Counted from the stretch's first letter, positions 24,668-34,219 are shown. The stretch: 64,000 nt of DNA from Nocardioides alkalitolerans DSM 16699 (GCF_000426525.1 NZ_KE384533.1:286205-350204), one strand, 5' to 3'. A program made the numbers and translations. Notes: generated from the sequence alone by a model not told the origin.

Positions 24668-25623
24668 CGGGGTGCTCCGTTCAGGAGGTGGGCGGGGTTG
24701 GTGACGAACAGGGCGCGGCTGAACGCGTCGCCGAGGCCGGGGTCGGTGGGGGCGGCGTACGGCCGGTCGGACCCGTGCACGACCGGGTCGATGCCCACGA
24801 CGCGCACGACCGCGTCGATCGCGCGGGTGCCGTACGACGAGGTCTCGTAGTGGACGAGCTGGTCGATCGCGCCGAGGTGGCCGCCGCGCTGGGCGAGCCG
24901 CTCGTGGTGGAGCGGCGCGAGGCCGGCGAGACCGACGAACGCGATGCGCAGGGTGGGCAGCAGGCGGCGCCCGGCCACGTGCCAGGCGAACCAGGCGGCG
25001 GTGAGCTGGGCGGTGTACGACGTGAGGGCCGGCCACCAGGACGGCACGTCGCCGTCCGTCGGGGCCGCCGGTCCGGGGTGCACCAGCACCGGCAGGTCGG
25101 CCGCCTCGACGACGGCCAGCACGGGCGCGAGCCGCTCGAGCGCCGCCGGGGTGGCGAGGGCCGTCGCCGGCACCTGGAGGCCGTGGACGCGGGGGTGGCG
25201 CAGGAGCGTCGCGAGACCCTCGAGGTCGGGCTCGACGACCGACGCTGCGGCCCAGACGCCGTACCCCTCGACGTCGCCGCGCTGGAGGTCGTCGGCCAGG
25301 GAGTGCCACGCGTCGAGCAGCGGCTGCGCGTCGTCGGGGGCGAGGGTCTCGATGCCGAGCGGGCTCGAGAGCGACAGCAGCGCGAGGTCGACGTCGTCGG
25401 CCACGTCGACCGCCCGGCGCGCCGTCAGGTCGTGGGCCGCGGGGTCCACCTCGTACGTCGGCTCGCCGTCGAGGTGCAGGGTCCACCCGGAGAGCCGGGG
25501 ACCGCGCGAGCGGGTGCGGAGCGCCTCGACCAGCGCCTGCGGCCAGAGGTGCTGGTGGCAGTCGACGGCGGGGCCGACCTCCAGCAGACGACTCGGGTCG
25601 GAGGGAGAGGGGAAGCGCTTCAC
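24664..25623 (-). CDS. amidohydrolase-family (amidohydrolase_2) enzyme
   Basis: A 319-residue TIM-barrel protein. VDCHQHLWP (H23, H25) is the first metal/active-site pair, PVLVHPGPA carries a mid-barrel His, and HGSDRPYA carries the final Asp. This is the decarboxylase/lactonase type of amidohydrolase. The likely start is GTG 25623, which lies inside a LacI-type operator half (GTGAAGCGCTTC); a good ribosome site is missing. It is coupled to the dioxygenase gene. The substrate is unknown; ring opening or lactone hydrolysis after oxidation are options. Confidence 0.78.
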   Translation of the reverse strand: MKRFPSPSDPSRLLEVGPAVDCHQHLWPQALVEALRTRSRGPRLSGWTLHLDGEPTYEVDPAAHDLTARRAVDVADDVDLALLSLSSPLGIETLAPDDAQPLLDAWHSLADDLQRGDVEGYGVWAAASVVEPDLEGLATLLRHPRVHGLQVPATALATPAALERLAPVLAVVEAADLPVLVHPGPAAPTDGDVPSWWPALTSYTAQLTAAWFAWHVAGRRLLPTLRIAFVGLAGLAPLHHERLAQRGGHLGAIDQLVHYETSSYGTRAIDAVVRVVGIDPVVHGSDRPYAAPTDPGLGDAFSRALFVTNPAHLLNGAPR

Positions 25624-25645
25624 ATCCCCTAGTGAAGCGCTTCAC
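25612..25645. promoter_or_regulatory. double LacI-family operator
   Basis: GAAGCGCTTC occurs at 25612-25621 and again, extended to GTGAAGCGCTTCAC, at 25632-25645, 22 bp apart (two helical turns). The form (TGAA-x-CG-x-TTCA) is that of LacI/GalR operators. The left site covers the first codons of the amidohydrolase gene. The divergent LacI gene 114 bp to the right is the obvious binder, which would make it autoregulated. Confidence 0.8.
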
Positions 25646-25758
25646 GCGACTGCCCGCAAGTCATGCTGCCATGTGAGACGGCGCCGAAACAGAGTCGTCG
25701 CCCGGCGACCCCACCGGGGCGGGGCGCGACACCTGCCCGACACATCCGGGCGCGCCGT

Positions 25759-26805
25759 ATGCTCGCCCGCGTGCCGAAGCGCCCCACGTTGCAGGACGTC
25801 GCCGACGCGGTGGGCCTGGCGCCCGCGACCGTGTCGTACGCGCTGCGCGGCGAGCGGGGCTCCGACGAGACCGTCGCCCGGGTGCGCGCCGCGGCGGCCC
25901 GGCTCGGCTACGAGGTCAACCCGATCGCGGCGGCCCTCGCCAGCGGCCGCTCCCGCACCGTGGCGGTGCTCTGCGGCTCGACCCGCGACCTCTGGCAGCA
26001 GTCCCTGGTCGCCGCCCTCGCCCGCGAGCTGATGAACCGTGGCTGGCACGCGATCGTGGCCGACGCCGACGGCCACCCCGAGCGGGAGGACGCCCTGCTC
26101 GCCCAGCTGCGCGCCCAGCGGCCCGCCGGCCTGCTGGTCGCCCCGCTCGACCCGTTCGCCGAGCAGTGGGAGGCGGTCGCCAGCCAGCTGCCGCTCGTCG
26201 CCATCGGCGACCGGCTCTCGCGGGCGCCCTCCGCCGGGGCCGTCGTGTTCGACAACGCGAGCGGGGTCGCCGCCGTGTTCGACCACCTCGCCGAGCTCGG
26301 CCACCGCCGCGTCGCGGTGGTGCTCCCCCGCCGCCCCAGCACCCCCGACCGGCCCGCGGAACGGCTCGTCGCCCGCGAGGCGAAGCGGTGCCGCATGAGC
26401 GTCGACCTGGTCCGCACGCCCCCGGCCACCGCCGACCGCGGCGAGATGACCGCCCACCTGGCGGCGGCGCTCGCCCCCGGCCCGGCGGGCACCGACTCCC
26501 CCGACCGGCCCACCGCCGCGTTCTGCCTCACCGACTCGTTCGCGTTCGGCGTGCTGCGGGCGGCCCGCTCGCTCGACCTCGAGGTGCCCCGCGACCTCTC
26601 CGTGGTGGGGTTCGAGGACGTCGACTTCGCCGACCTCGCCGGCCCCGGCCTCACCACCGTCGACTGGGGCCGCGACGCGGTGGTCGGCGCCGCCGTCGGT
26701 CAGCTGCTCACGGCGCTCGAGTCCGGGCGTGGGCTCGAGGTGCGCACGATCGCCCCGCGGCTCGTCGTCAGGGGGACGACGGGACCGGCGCCCACCCGGC
26801 GCTGA
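25759..26805 (+). CDS. LacI family transcriptional regulator
   Basis: A 348-residue repressor. The N-terminal HTH reads RPTLQDVADAVGLAPATVSYALRGE with the hinge helix NPIAAALASG. The rest is a periplasmic-binding-protein-like effector domain (TVAVLCGSTRDLWQQSLVAALA, GVLRAARSLDLEVPRDLSVVGFEDVDFADL). ATG 25759 is taken as start; GTG 25771 (VPKRPTLQ) gives the more usual N-terminus. It faces the amidohydrolase/dioxygenase operon across paired operators. Its 3' end overlaps the convergent HAL-like gene by 38 bases. Confidence 0.9.
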   Translation: MLARVPKRPTLQDVADAVGLAPATVSYALRGERGSDETVARVRAAAARLGYEVNPIAAALASGRSRTVAVLCGSTRDLWQQSLVAALARELMNRGWHAIVADADGHPEREDALLAQLRAQRPAGLLVAPLDPFAEQWEAVASQLPLVAIGDRLSRAPSAGAVVFDNASGVAAVFDHLAELGHRRVAVVLPRRPSTPDRPAERLVAREAKRCRMSVDLVRTPPATADRGEMTAHLAAALAPGPAGTDSPDRPTAAFCLTDSFAFGVLRAARSLDLEVPRDLSVVGFEDVDFADLAGPGLTTVDWGRDAVVGAAVGQLLTALESGRGLEVRTIAPRLVVRGTTGPAPTRR

Positions 26806-28237
26806 GCAGCCCCCGCAGGCGCTCGACGTCCTCGCCGAACGGCCGGTCGTCGGCCCCCGGCGGGAGCACCGCGGCCACCTCGTCCAGCAGGTCGACCAGC
26901 GGTCCCGGCGGGACGCGCCCCGGGTCGAGCGTGCGCGCCTGGTGCACCGCCAGCAGCTCGCAGAGCAGCACGGTCTCGGCCGCCTCCAGGGCCCGCAGCA
27001 ACCGGTCGGCCGCCTCGAGGGCGAAGGTCTGCACGTCCTCCTGGCCGAGCGACGTCTCCACCGGGAACGCGGTGCTCGCCGGCCAGCCGGCCACCTCGTG
27101 CAGGGTCGCCGCCGCCCGCTTGTGCAGCGGCGCCAGGCCCGCGAACGGACCCGGGTCGGCGCTCAGCTGGGCGGGCAGCCCGGTGACGCCCGGGTCGAGC
27201 AGGCGGTGCAGCCGCGCGGCGCTCACCGCGGCCGCGTGCACCACCGCGGCCCGGGCCCCGTCGAGGGCGGCGGCGAGGTCGAGGCCGTGGAAGCCGGGGG
27301 TGCCGACGAAGCGGCTCCCGGTCTGCGTCGCCAGGTACGCCGGGGAATCGCCGACCGTGCCCAGCGCCCGCTCCGCGGTGGCGGCCAACCGGTCCGCCTC
27401 CCGCTGCAGGTGGGCGAGCACCGGGCCGACGACGCGGAACGACACCGGCGCCTGCAGGTGGCGCGGGGCGGGCTCGGGCCCGACGAGCGCCCGCAGGTCG
27501 GCGAGCACGACGGCCAGCTCGGCGTCGCCGCGGGCGACCGCGTCGTCGTACGGGTCGCGCTGCGCGCGTGCCACGACCACCGAGCCCGCCGCGACGACCC
27601 CGGCCCGCCGGACGAACCGGTGGAGGTCGGCGGCGCGCAGCAGCGCGAGACCGGTGGCGACGGGCACGCCCGCCAGCAGCGCGATGCCCTCCTTGGGACC
27701 CAGGACCGGCGGTGCCAGGTCGCCGAGGGCGAGCGGGCCGAGGCCCGCGAGGTGACCCCACGCGTGGGCCAGCGGGAGGATCTCGCCGGCAGCGCCCGAG
27801 CCCGTGCGCGGCACCGGCGGCAACAGGTCGTGCGCGAGCAGGGTCGTCAGCCAGGAGCACAGCTCCGCCGACACCCCGGCGTCCCCCTCGAGGAAGGTCC
27901 GCAGGCGGACGGCGAGCAGCGCCCGGGTCTCGGCGGCGTCGAGGTACGGCGGCCCGCCCACCGCCCGGGCGAGCATGAGGCGGCGCGAGTGGTCCGCCTG
28001 CTCGGCGGGGGTGAGCCGGGTGTCGCTGAGCGCGCCCATGCCGGTGGTGACGCCGTACACGTCGACGTCGTCGGCCAGGGCCGCCAGCACCTCGTCGCGA
28101 CGCCGCGCGACCGCCGCGAGCAGGTCGGGGTCGAGCTCGACCCGGGCGCCCGCCGCGACGGCGAGCACCGCCGGCCCGTCGAGGTCGGCCGGGCCCGCGA
28201 CCCGGACCACGGCGGCCCCCGCCGTACCGCCCGTCAC
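26768..28237 (-). CDS. HAL/PAL-family protein lacking MIO-forming serine (Ala-Ala-Gly)
   Basis: A 489-residue ammonia-lyase homologue with DVYGVTTGMGALSD (Y61), PPVPRTGSGAAGEILPLAHAW in place of the MIO segment, and SLGQEDVQT near the C-terminus. The triad is A149-A150-G151, then Glu instead of Asp. The serine needed for MIO is absent. Two more catalytic positions are changed: the Asn of LING is Ala (A189, LLAG) and the Tyr of QDxYSxR is Val (V265), while the Arg (R268) is kept. The fold and length are intact, so purifying selection seems to continue. It is either an MIO-independent lyase or a pseudo-enzyme. It lies four bases after the ornithine-cyclodeaminase-like gene in one operon. Confidence 0.85.
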   Translation of the reverse strand: MTGGTAGAAVVRVAGPADLDGPAVLAVAAGARVELDPDLLAAVARRRDEVLAALADDVDVYGVTTGMGALSDTRLTPAEQADHSRRLMLARAVGGPPYLDAAETRALLAVRLRTFLEGDAGVSAELCSWLTTLLAHDLLPPVPRTGSGAAGEILPLAHAWGHLAGLGPLALGDLAPPVLGPKEGIALLAGVPVATGLALLRAADLHRFVRRAGVVAAGSVVVARAQRDPYDDAVARGDAELAVVLADLRALVGPEPAPRHLQAPVSFRVVGPVLAHLQREADRLAATAERALGTVGDSPAYLATQTGSRFVGTPGFHGLDLAAALDGARAAVVHAAAVSAARLHRLLDPGVTGLPAQLSADPGPFAGLAPLHKRAAATLHEVAGWPASTAFPVETSLGQEDVQTFALEAADRLLRALEAAETVLLCELLAVHQARTLDPGRVPPGPLVDLLDEVAAVLPPGADDRPFGEDVERLRGLLSAGWAPVPSSP

Positions 28238-28241
28238 CGGC

Positions 28242-29273
28242 TCACCGGAACCGGACCATCGTGCCGAGGTCCCGGCCCTCGGCCCGCTCGAGGATCAGGT
28301 GGCCGACGGCCACGTCGAGGATGGAGAGGCCGCGGTGCCAGAAGAGGATCCGCTCGTCGTCGGTCTCCCGACCGGGTCGCGCCCCGGTGACGACCTCGCC
28401 GAGCTCGGCGTGCAGCGTCTCCCGGCGCAGCGCGCCCGAGCGCATGTGGGGGCGCAGGGCGCCGAACTCGCCCGAGCCGGCCTCGCGCCAGTCGTCGACG
28501 ACGACCTTGTCGACGACGTCGAGCAGGTCGGGGTCGAGCGCGCTGACCGTGCCGTACGGCACCAGCAGCGAGCCGGGTGCGAGCAGGTCGGGCGTGACGA
28601 GCGACGCCGGCTCCGTGAGGCGGGTGGCCTCGACGGCGATGTCGGCGCCGTCGATCGTCGCGGCGACGCTGTCGGTGACGACCACCGGCGTCGAGATCTC
28701 GGCGCGCAGCCGCTCGGCGAACGCGTCGCGCGACTCCGGGCGCCGGCTCGTCACGCGGATCTCGTCGAGGTCGAACATCGCGTCGAGCATGACGATGTTG
28801 GCGTGCGCCGTGCCGCGGGCGCCGACGTGGCCGAGCACCTTCGCGTCGGGCCGCGCGAGGTGGCGGGCGCCGACGGCGGTCATCGCCCCCGTGCGCACCT
28901 CGGTGATGAGCGTGGCGTCGAGGATCGCGCGCGGCACGCCCGTCCAGGGGTCGTAGAGCGTCAGCAGCGCCAGCTCGCTGGGCAGCCCGAGCTCGTAGTT
29001 GGGCACGAAGTCGCCGACGACCTTCACGCCGCTGACGCCGTGGTCGCCGAGCGTCGAGACGTGGCCGCGCAGCACGTTGAAGTGGCCGCGCCCGCCGTTG
29101 TCGGGCACCAGGTGGGTGCGCGGCTCGAACACGGTCTCGCCCCGGCCGTGGGCGGCGACGACCTCGCCGGCGGCCTCGACGATGTCGGCGGCGGTCAGCT
29201 CGAGGGCGTCGATGTCGGGTCCGGAGACGAAGCGCAGCCAGAGGCCGTCGGGCGGGCGGGGGGCGGTCGTCAC
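28242..29273 (-). CDS. ornithine cyclodeaminase/mu-crystallin family protein
   Basis: A 343-residue protein of the OCD family: GVSGVKVVGDFVPNYELGLPS near residues 80-100, ILDATLITEVRTGAMTAVGARHLA, then the Rossmann nucleotide loop VLGHVGARGTAHANI. These NAD(P)-dependent proteins deaminate and cyclise ornithine, or act as imine/amino acid dehydrogenases. It starts with ATG 62 bases from the divergent RpiR gene and leads the operon with the MIO-less HAL-like protein. A role in making or reducing a keto/imino product of the same pathway is inferred. Confidence 0.85.
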   Translation of the reverse strand: MTTAPRPPDGLWLRFVSGPDIDALELTAADIVEAAGEVVAAHGRGETVFEPRTHLVPDNGGRGHFNVLRGHVSTLGDHGVSGVKVVGDFVPNYELGLPSELALLTLYDPWTGVPRAILDATLITEVRTGAMTAVGARHLARPDAKVLGHVGARGTAHANIVMLDAMFDLDEIRVTSRRPESRDAFAERLRAEISTPVVVTDSVAATIDGADIAVEATRLTEPASLVTPDLLAPGSLLVPYGTVSALDPDLLDVVDKVVVDDWREAGSGEFGALRPHMRSGALRRETLHAELGEVVTGARPGRETDDERILFWHRGLSILDVAVGHLILERAEGRDLGTMVRFR

Positions 29274-29335
29274 GAGGTGCTCACTTTCGGTCGGGGCACG
29301 GTCACGGAGGGACGGGGACGGGGGATGATGCTGCG

Positions 29336-30223
29336 GTGACGGAGCAGGGTCAGACGGTCGAGCACGGCCGCGGCGAGGACGGCGGACGGCAGTGGCTCGT
29401 CGAACGCTGCCACAGCCAGCGCCTCTCGCCGACGCAGCGGCGGGTCGCGCAGTCGTTCATCGACACCATGCCCGACGCCGCCTTCCTCTCGACCTCCGAG
29501 GCCGCCCTGCGCGCCGGGGTCAGCCAGCCGACGGTCACCCGCTTCGCCTCGACGCTGGGCTTCTCGACGTACGGCGACTTCCGCGGCGCCCTGCGCCAGG
29601 TCATCCTCGGCGGCGGCGAGCCCCCGGCGGCCCCCGGGCCCGACGTGTCCGACCCGGTGCTCGAGGCGCAGGCCAACCTGGGCGACCTGCGGGGCACGCT
29701 CGGGTCGCCTGCGATGGCGGCGGCGGTGCGCACGCTGGCCGAGGCGGGGGTGCTGGGGATCGTGGGCATCCGGGCGTCGGCGGCGCTGGCGTCGTACGTC
29801 GGGTACTTCGCCCGGCGGGTGCTCGACGACGTGCGGGTGGTGACCGACGGCGACGCGGCCACCGACGCGATCACCCAGATGGAGCGGGCCGGCGGGGCCG
29901 CGCTGCTCGTCTTCGCCATGCCGCGCTACCCGTCGTCGACCGTGCGGGCGCTCCGGCACGCGCGCACCGTCGGGGTGCCGACGGTGCTGGTGGTCGACAC
30001 CCCGTTCGTCGACCTCGCGAACGAGGCCGACCACGTGCTCGTCGCGCCCGTCGGCACGGGTCTCGTCTTCGACACCCACGCCGCCCCGGTCGTGCTCGCC
30101 ATGGCGCTGCTCGACGGGGTCGCGGCCGCCCACCCGCGTCGTACGCAGGACCGGCTCGAGGCCCACGAGTCCCTCGTCGACACCTGGGTGCACCAGCCGA
30201 CGGACCCCGACCGCACCGACTGA
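29336..30223 (+). CDS. RpiR/MurR family transcriptional regulator with SIS domain
   Basis: A 295-residue regulator. The N-terminal HTH reads RLSPTQRRVAQSFIDTMPDAAFLSTSEAALRAGVSQPTVTRFASTLGFSTYGDFRGALR. The C-terminal SIS domain (about residues 130-260; GVLGIVGIRASAALASYVGYFARR) normally binds sugar phosphates or related effectors. RpiR proteins also control histidine and amino acid catabolism in some bacteria. The GTG start gives a short non-conserved lead. It is divergent from the OCD/HAL-like operon and probably controls it. Confidence 0.88.
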   Translation: MTEQGQTVEHGRGEDGGRQWLVERCHSQRLSPTQRRVAQSFIDTMPDAAFLSTSEAALRAGVSQPTVTRFASTLGFSTYGDFRGALRQVILGGGEPPAAPGPDVSDPVLEAQANLGDLRGTLGSPAMAAAVRTLAEAGVLGIVGIRASAALASYVGYFARRVLDDVRVVTDGDAATDAITQMERAGGAALLVFAMPRYPSSTVRALRHARTVGVPTVLVVDTPFVDLANEADHVLVAPVGTGLVFDTHAAPVVLAMALLDGVAAAHPRRTQDRLEAHESLVDTWVHQPTDPDRTD

Positions 30224-30283
30224 GACGGGGGTCGCCCGCCTACAGTCGACGCCAGCCCCGCCCCCCGCTCCGGAGAACCCGCC

Positions 30284-30946
30284 GTGCCCGCACCGACCGC
30301 TCCCGCCGACGCCACCGCGCCCGCCGGCCCGCCCGCCCGCGGGCGTCTGCGCCGTCGGCTCGCGGTCGGCCTGGCCGTCGTGGTCGCGCTCGTCGCGACG
30401 CTGCTGGTGCTCGACCGCTTCCTGCCCGGCACGGAGGAGATCAGCAGCCCGATCGCCGACACCGACCTGCCGGGCGTCGCCCCGAGCTCGGGCTGGGTCG
30501 AGGCGTCGGTGCCGCTCCGCGCCGACCTGCTGGCCGGGCTGCCCCGCCTCGACGGTGACGACGCACCGACCGGCACGGGCACCGAGAAGCCGCTGTTCGT
30601 CAACGTCTGGGCGTCGTACTGCGGCCCCTGCGCCCGCGAGCTGCCGCTGGTCGAGGAGCTGGCGCTCACGAGCGACGACCTCGAGGTCGTCGGCGTCTCC
30701 CGCGACGTGCGCCGGGGGTTCGCGGAGGACGTCGTCGACGACTACGACCTGACGTTCGCCAACTACCTCGACGAGGACTCCCGGTTCGCCGAGGAGCTGG
30801 CGCCCGACGTGCCCTACCAGTTCCTGCCCGCGTCGTTCCTCGTCGAGGACGGGACGATCACCTGGGTGCACATCGGCCCCTTCGACTCGGTGGCGGAGAT
30901 CCAGGACGACGTGCGCGCCCGCGTCAGTCCCGCACCCGCGGCGTGA
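30284..30946 (+). CDS. membrane-anchored TlpA-like thioredoxin
   Basis: A 220-residue protein. Residues about 28-46 ([18 protein letters not shown]) are an N-terminal anchor after basic residues. The external thioredoxin fold has [16 protein letters not shown] (active site C-G-P-C) and the cis-Pro loop [12 protein letters not shown]. Such proteins reduce disulfides outside the membrane, for example in cytochrome c maturation. It follows the RpiR gene by 60 bases but appears functionally separate. Its end overlaps the convergent hutU end by 23 bases. Confidence 0.87.
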   Translation: MPAPTAPADATAPAGPPARGRLRRRLAVGLAVVVALVATLLVLDRFLPGTEEISSPIADTDLPGVAPSSGWVEASVPLRADLLAGLPRLDGDDAPTGTGTEKPLFVNVWASYCGPCARELPLVEELALTSDDLEVVGVSRDVRRGFAEDVVDDYDLTFANYLDEDSRFAEELAPDVPYQFLPASFLVEDGTITWVHIGPFDSVAEIQDDVRARVSPAPAA

Positions 30947-32630
30947 CCGGGACCGTGACGCCGCGCTCCTCGGCCACCTCGACCGCGCGCGAGTAGCCCG
31001 CGTCGACGTGCCGGACGACTCCCATGCCCGGGTCGTTCGTCAGCACGCGCTCGATCTTCTCGGCGGCGAGCGCCGTGCCGTCCGCGACGCACACCTGGCC
31101 CGCGTGGATCGAGCGGCCCATGCCGACGCCGCCGCCGTGGTGGATCGAGACCCAGGACGCCCCGCTGGCCGTGTTCACGAGCGCGTTGAGCAGCGCCCAG
31201 TCGGCGATCGCGTCGGAGCCGTCGAGCATGGCCTCGGTCTCCCGGTACGGCGACGCGACCGACCCGGCGTCGAGGTGGTCGCGGCCGATGACGACCGGTG
31301 CGGAGAGCTCGCCGGAGGCGACCATCTCGTTGAACTTCAGCCCGGCGAGGTGGCGCTCGCCGTACCCCAGCCAGCAGATGCGCGCCGGCAGTCCCTGGAA
31401 GGCCACGCGCTCGCCGGCCATGGTGATCCACTTGTGCAGGCGCTCGTTGTCGGGGAAGAGCTCGAGGATGGCGCGGTCGGTGGCGGCGATGTCGGCCGGG
31501 TCGCCCGACAGCGCGGCCCAGCGGAACGGGCCCTTGCCCTCGCAGAACAGCGGCCGGATGTAGGCGGGCACGAAGCCGGGGAACGCGAAGGCGCGGTCGT
31601 AGCCGCCCTTGCGGGCCTCGTCGCGGATCGAGTTGCCGTAGTCGAAGACCTCGGCGCCGGCGTCCTGGAACTCGACCATGGCGCGCACGTGGGCGGCCAT
31701 GGACTCCTGCGCGCGCTTGGTGAACCCGACCGGGTCGGCCTCGCGCTGCGCCTGCCACTCCTCGAACGGCACGCCGACGGGCAGGTAGAACAGCGGGTCG
31801 TGCGCCGAGGTCTGGTCGGTGACGACGTCGATGGGGGCGCCCGACGCGAGCAGCGCCGGCAGCACCTCGGCGGCGTTGCCGAGCACGCCGATCGAGAGCG
31901 GCTTCCGGGCGTCGCGCGCCTCGACGGCCATGCGCACGGCCTCGTCGACCGAGGGCGCGAGCACGTCGAGGTAGCGGTGGTCGATGCGGCGCTGGATGCG
32001 GTCGGCGTCGACCTCGATGCAGATGGCCACGCCGTCGTTCATCGTCACGGCCAGCGGCTGGGCGCCGCCCATGCCACCGAGCCCGGCCGTCAGGGTGATC
32101 GTGCCGGCCAGCGTGCCGCCGAACTTCTTGTCGGCCACGGCGGCGAACGTCTCGAACGTGCCCTGGAGGATGCCCTGGGTGCCGATGTAGATCCACGAGC
32201 CGGCCGTCATCTGGCCGTACATGGTGAGGCCGAGGTCCTCCAGGCGGCGGAACTCCTCCCAGTTCGCCCAGTCGCCCACGAGGTTCGAGTTGGCGATGAG
32301 CACGCGCGGCGCCCACTCGTGGGTGCGCATGACGCCGACCGGCTTGCCCGACTGCACCAGCATCGTCTCGTCGTCGCCGAGCGTGGTGAGGGTGGCGACG
32401 AGCGCGTCGTACGCCTCCCAGCTGCGGGCGGCCTTACCCGTGCCGCCGTACACGACCAGGTCGTCGGGCCGCTCGGCGTTCTCGGGGTCGAGGTTGTTCA
32501 TCAGCATCCGCAGCGGGGCCTCGGTCTGCCACGAGCGCGCGGTGAGGGTGGTGCCGCGGGGGGCGCGGACCGGGCGGGGGCCGCTGGCGGGCGTCGGCTC
32601 GGGGGTGCCGGCGGGGGTCGTCTCGGTCAT
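30924..32630 (-). CDS. hutU: urocanate hydratase
   Basis: A 568-residue urocanase, close to the family's usual length. Recognisable blocks: [71 protein letters not shown] (with the conserved active-site Cys), and [17 protein letters not shown]. It uses tightly bound NAD+ to convert urocanate to imidazolone propionate, step two of histidine degradation. Its ATG overlaps the hutH stop (ATGA). hutI and the last step are not in the window. Confidence 0.96.
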   Translation of the reverse strand: MTETTPAGTPEPTPASGPRPVRAPRGTTLTARSWQTEAPLRMLMNNLDPENAERPDDLVVYGGTGKAARSWEAYDALVATLTTLGDDETMLVQSGKPVGVMRTHEWAPRVLIANSNLVGDWANWEEFRRLEDLGLTMYGQMTAGSWIYIGTQGILQGTFETFAAVADKKFGGTLAGTITLTAGLGGMGGAQPLAVTMNDGVAICIEVDADRIQRRIDHRYLDVLAPSVDEAVRMAVEARDARKPLSIGVLGNAAEVLPALLASGAPIDVVTDQTSAHDPLFYLPVGVPFEEWQAQREADPVGFTKRAQESMAAHVRAMVEFQDAGAEVFDYGNSIRDEARKGGYDRAFAFPGFVPAYIRPLFCEGKGPFRWAALSGDPADIAATDRAILELFPDNERLHKWITMAGERVAFQGLPARICWLGYGERHLAGLKFNEMVASGELSAPVVIGRDHLDAGSVASPYRETEAMLDGSDAIADWALLNALVNTASGASWVSIHHGGGVGMGRSIHAGQVCVADGTALAAEKIERVLTNDPGMGVVRHVDAGYSRAVEVAEERGVTVPVTPRVRD

Positions 32631-34219
32631 GCGAGGTCTCCGATCTGGGTGGTGACGGCGTCGAGGACGGCCCCGGAGTCGACGAGCGCGACGGCGAGCT
32701 CGATCTCGGGGGCGAGGTGGCGGTCGGGTCCGGGGCCGGCGATGCCGGCGTCGCGGAGGGTGCGGACGACGGCGCCCGTGGCGGGCGACGGCTGCAGGGG
32801 CGCGCGCAGGTCGAGCGCGCGGGCGGCGGTGAGCACCTCGACGGCGACGACCCGGGTGAGGCCGTCGACCGCGCGGCGCAGCTTGCGCGCCGCGCTCCAG
32901 CCCATCGACACGTGGTCCTCCTGCATGGCGCTGGAGGGGATCGAGTCGACGCTGGCCGGTACGGCGAGACGCTTGAGCTCGGAGACGATCGCGGCCTGGG
33001 TGTACTGGGCGATCATGTGGCCGGAGTCGACGCCGGGGTCGTCGGCGAGGAAGGGCGGGAGCCCGTGGTTGCGGGCCTTGTCGAGGAAGCGGTCGGTCCG
33101 GCGCTCGCTCATGCTCGCCACGTCGGCGGCCACGATGGCGAGGAAGTCGAGCACGTAGGCCACGGGGGCGCCGTGGAAGTTGCCGTTGGACTCGACGCGA
33201 CCCGTGCCGTCCTCGTCGACGACGACCACCGGGTTGTCGACGGCGCTCTCGAGCTCGCGTCCGGCCACCGTCGCGGCGTGCTCGACGGTGTCGCGGGCGG
33301 CGCCGTGCACCTGGGGCGAGCAGCGCAGCGAGTAGGCGTCCTGGACGCGGTTGCAGTCGGGGCCCCGGTGGGAGGCGACGACACCGGAGCCGGCGAGCAC
33401 GGCCGTCAGGTTGGCGGCCGAGGCGGCCTGGCCCGGGTGGGGGCGGATGGCCTGCAGCTCGGGCGCGAAGACCCGGTCGGTGCCGAGCTGGCCCTCGACG
33501 CTCATCGCGGCGGCCACGTCGGCCGTGCGCAGCAGGCGGCGCAGGTCGGTGATCGCCAGCACGAGCATCCCGAGCATGCCGTCGGTGCCGTTGATGAGGG
33601 CCAGGCCCTCCTTCTCCTCCAGCACGACCGGCTCGAGACCGGCGGCGGCCAGCGCGTCGGCCGCGGGCATCAGGGTGCCGGCGGCGTCGCGCACCGTGCC
33701 CTCGCCGATCAGCGCGAGCGCGCAGTGGCTCAGCGGCGCGAGGTCGCCCGAGCAGCCGAGCGACCCGTACTCGTGCACCACCGGCGTGATGCCGTGGGCC
33801 AGCAGGTCGGCGAGCAGCCGGGCGGTCTGGCGCCGTACGCCCGTGCGACCCGTCGCCAGCGTCGAGAGCCGCAGGAGCATCAGCGCGCGGGTGACCTCGC
33901 GCTCGACCTCCGGGCCGGAGCCCGCCGCGTGGGAGCGCACCAGCGAGCGCTGCAGCTGGCGGCGCTGCTCGGTGGGGATGTGGCGGGTGGCGAGGGCTCC
34001 GAAGCCGGTCGAGATCCCGTACGCCGGGACCGGCCCCGCGGCCAGCCCCTCGACGACGGCCCGGGCCCGGTCGATCGCCGCCAGGGCCTCGTCGGTGAGC
34101 GTGACGGGCGCGCCGTGCCGGGCGACCGCGACGACCTCGTCGAACGACACGGGCCCGACGCCCACGGCGACGGGGGCGGGCGCGGGGGTCGCGGGGATCG
34201 GGCTGAGCGGTGGGGCCAT
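32627..34219 (-). CDS. hutH: histidine ammonia-lyase
   Basis: A 530-residue protein with an intact HAL active site: [11 protein letters not shown] (Y67), [14 protein letters not shown] with the MIO triad C156-S157-G158, EGLALINGT (N210), [11 protein letters not shown], and [11 protein letters not shown]. The first triad residue is Cys rather than Ala, a tolerated variant as Ser and Gly are kept. It deaminates L-histidine to urocanate in the cytoplasm. The start ATG is [10 protein letters not shown]; upstream codons reach into the divergent promoter and are not family-like. It forms an operon with hutU. Its intact triad makes the two neighbouring altered paralogues stand out. Confidence 0.95.
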   Translation of the reverse strand: MAPPLSPIPATPAPAPVAVGVGPVSFDEVVAVARHGAPVTLTDEALAAIDRARAVVEGLAAGPVPAYGISTGFGALATRHIPTEQRRQLQRSLVRSHAAGSGPEVEREVTRALMLLRLSTLATGRTGVRRQTARLLADLLAHGITPVVHEYGSLGCSGDLAPLSHCALALIGEGTVRDAAGTLMPAADALAAAGLEPVVLEEKEGLALINGTDGMLGMLVLAITDLRRLLRTADVAAAMSVEGQLGTDRVFAPELQAIRPHPGQAASAANLTAVLAGSGVVASHRGPDCNRVQDAYSLRCSPQVHGAARDTVEHAATVAGRELESAVDNPVVVVDEDGTGRVESNGNFHGAPVAYVLDFLAIVAADVASMSERRTDRFLDKARNHGLPPFLADDPGVDSGHMIAQYTQAAIVSELKRLAVPASVDSIPSSAMQEDHVSMGWSAARKLRRAVDGLTRVVAVEVLTAARALDLRAPLQPSPATGAVVRTLRDAGIAGPGPDRHLAPEIELAVALVDSGAVLDAVTTQIGDLA

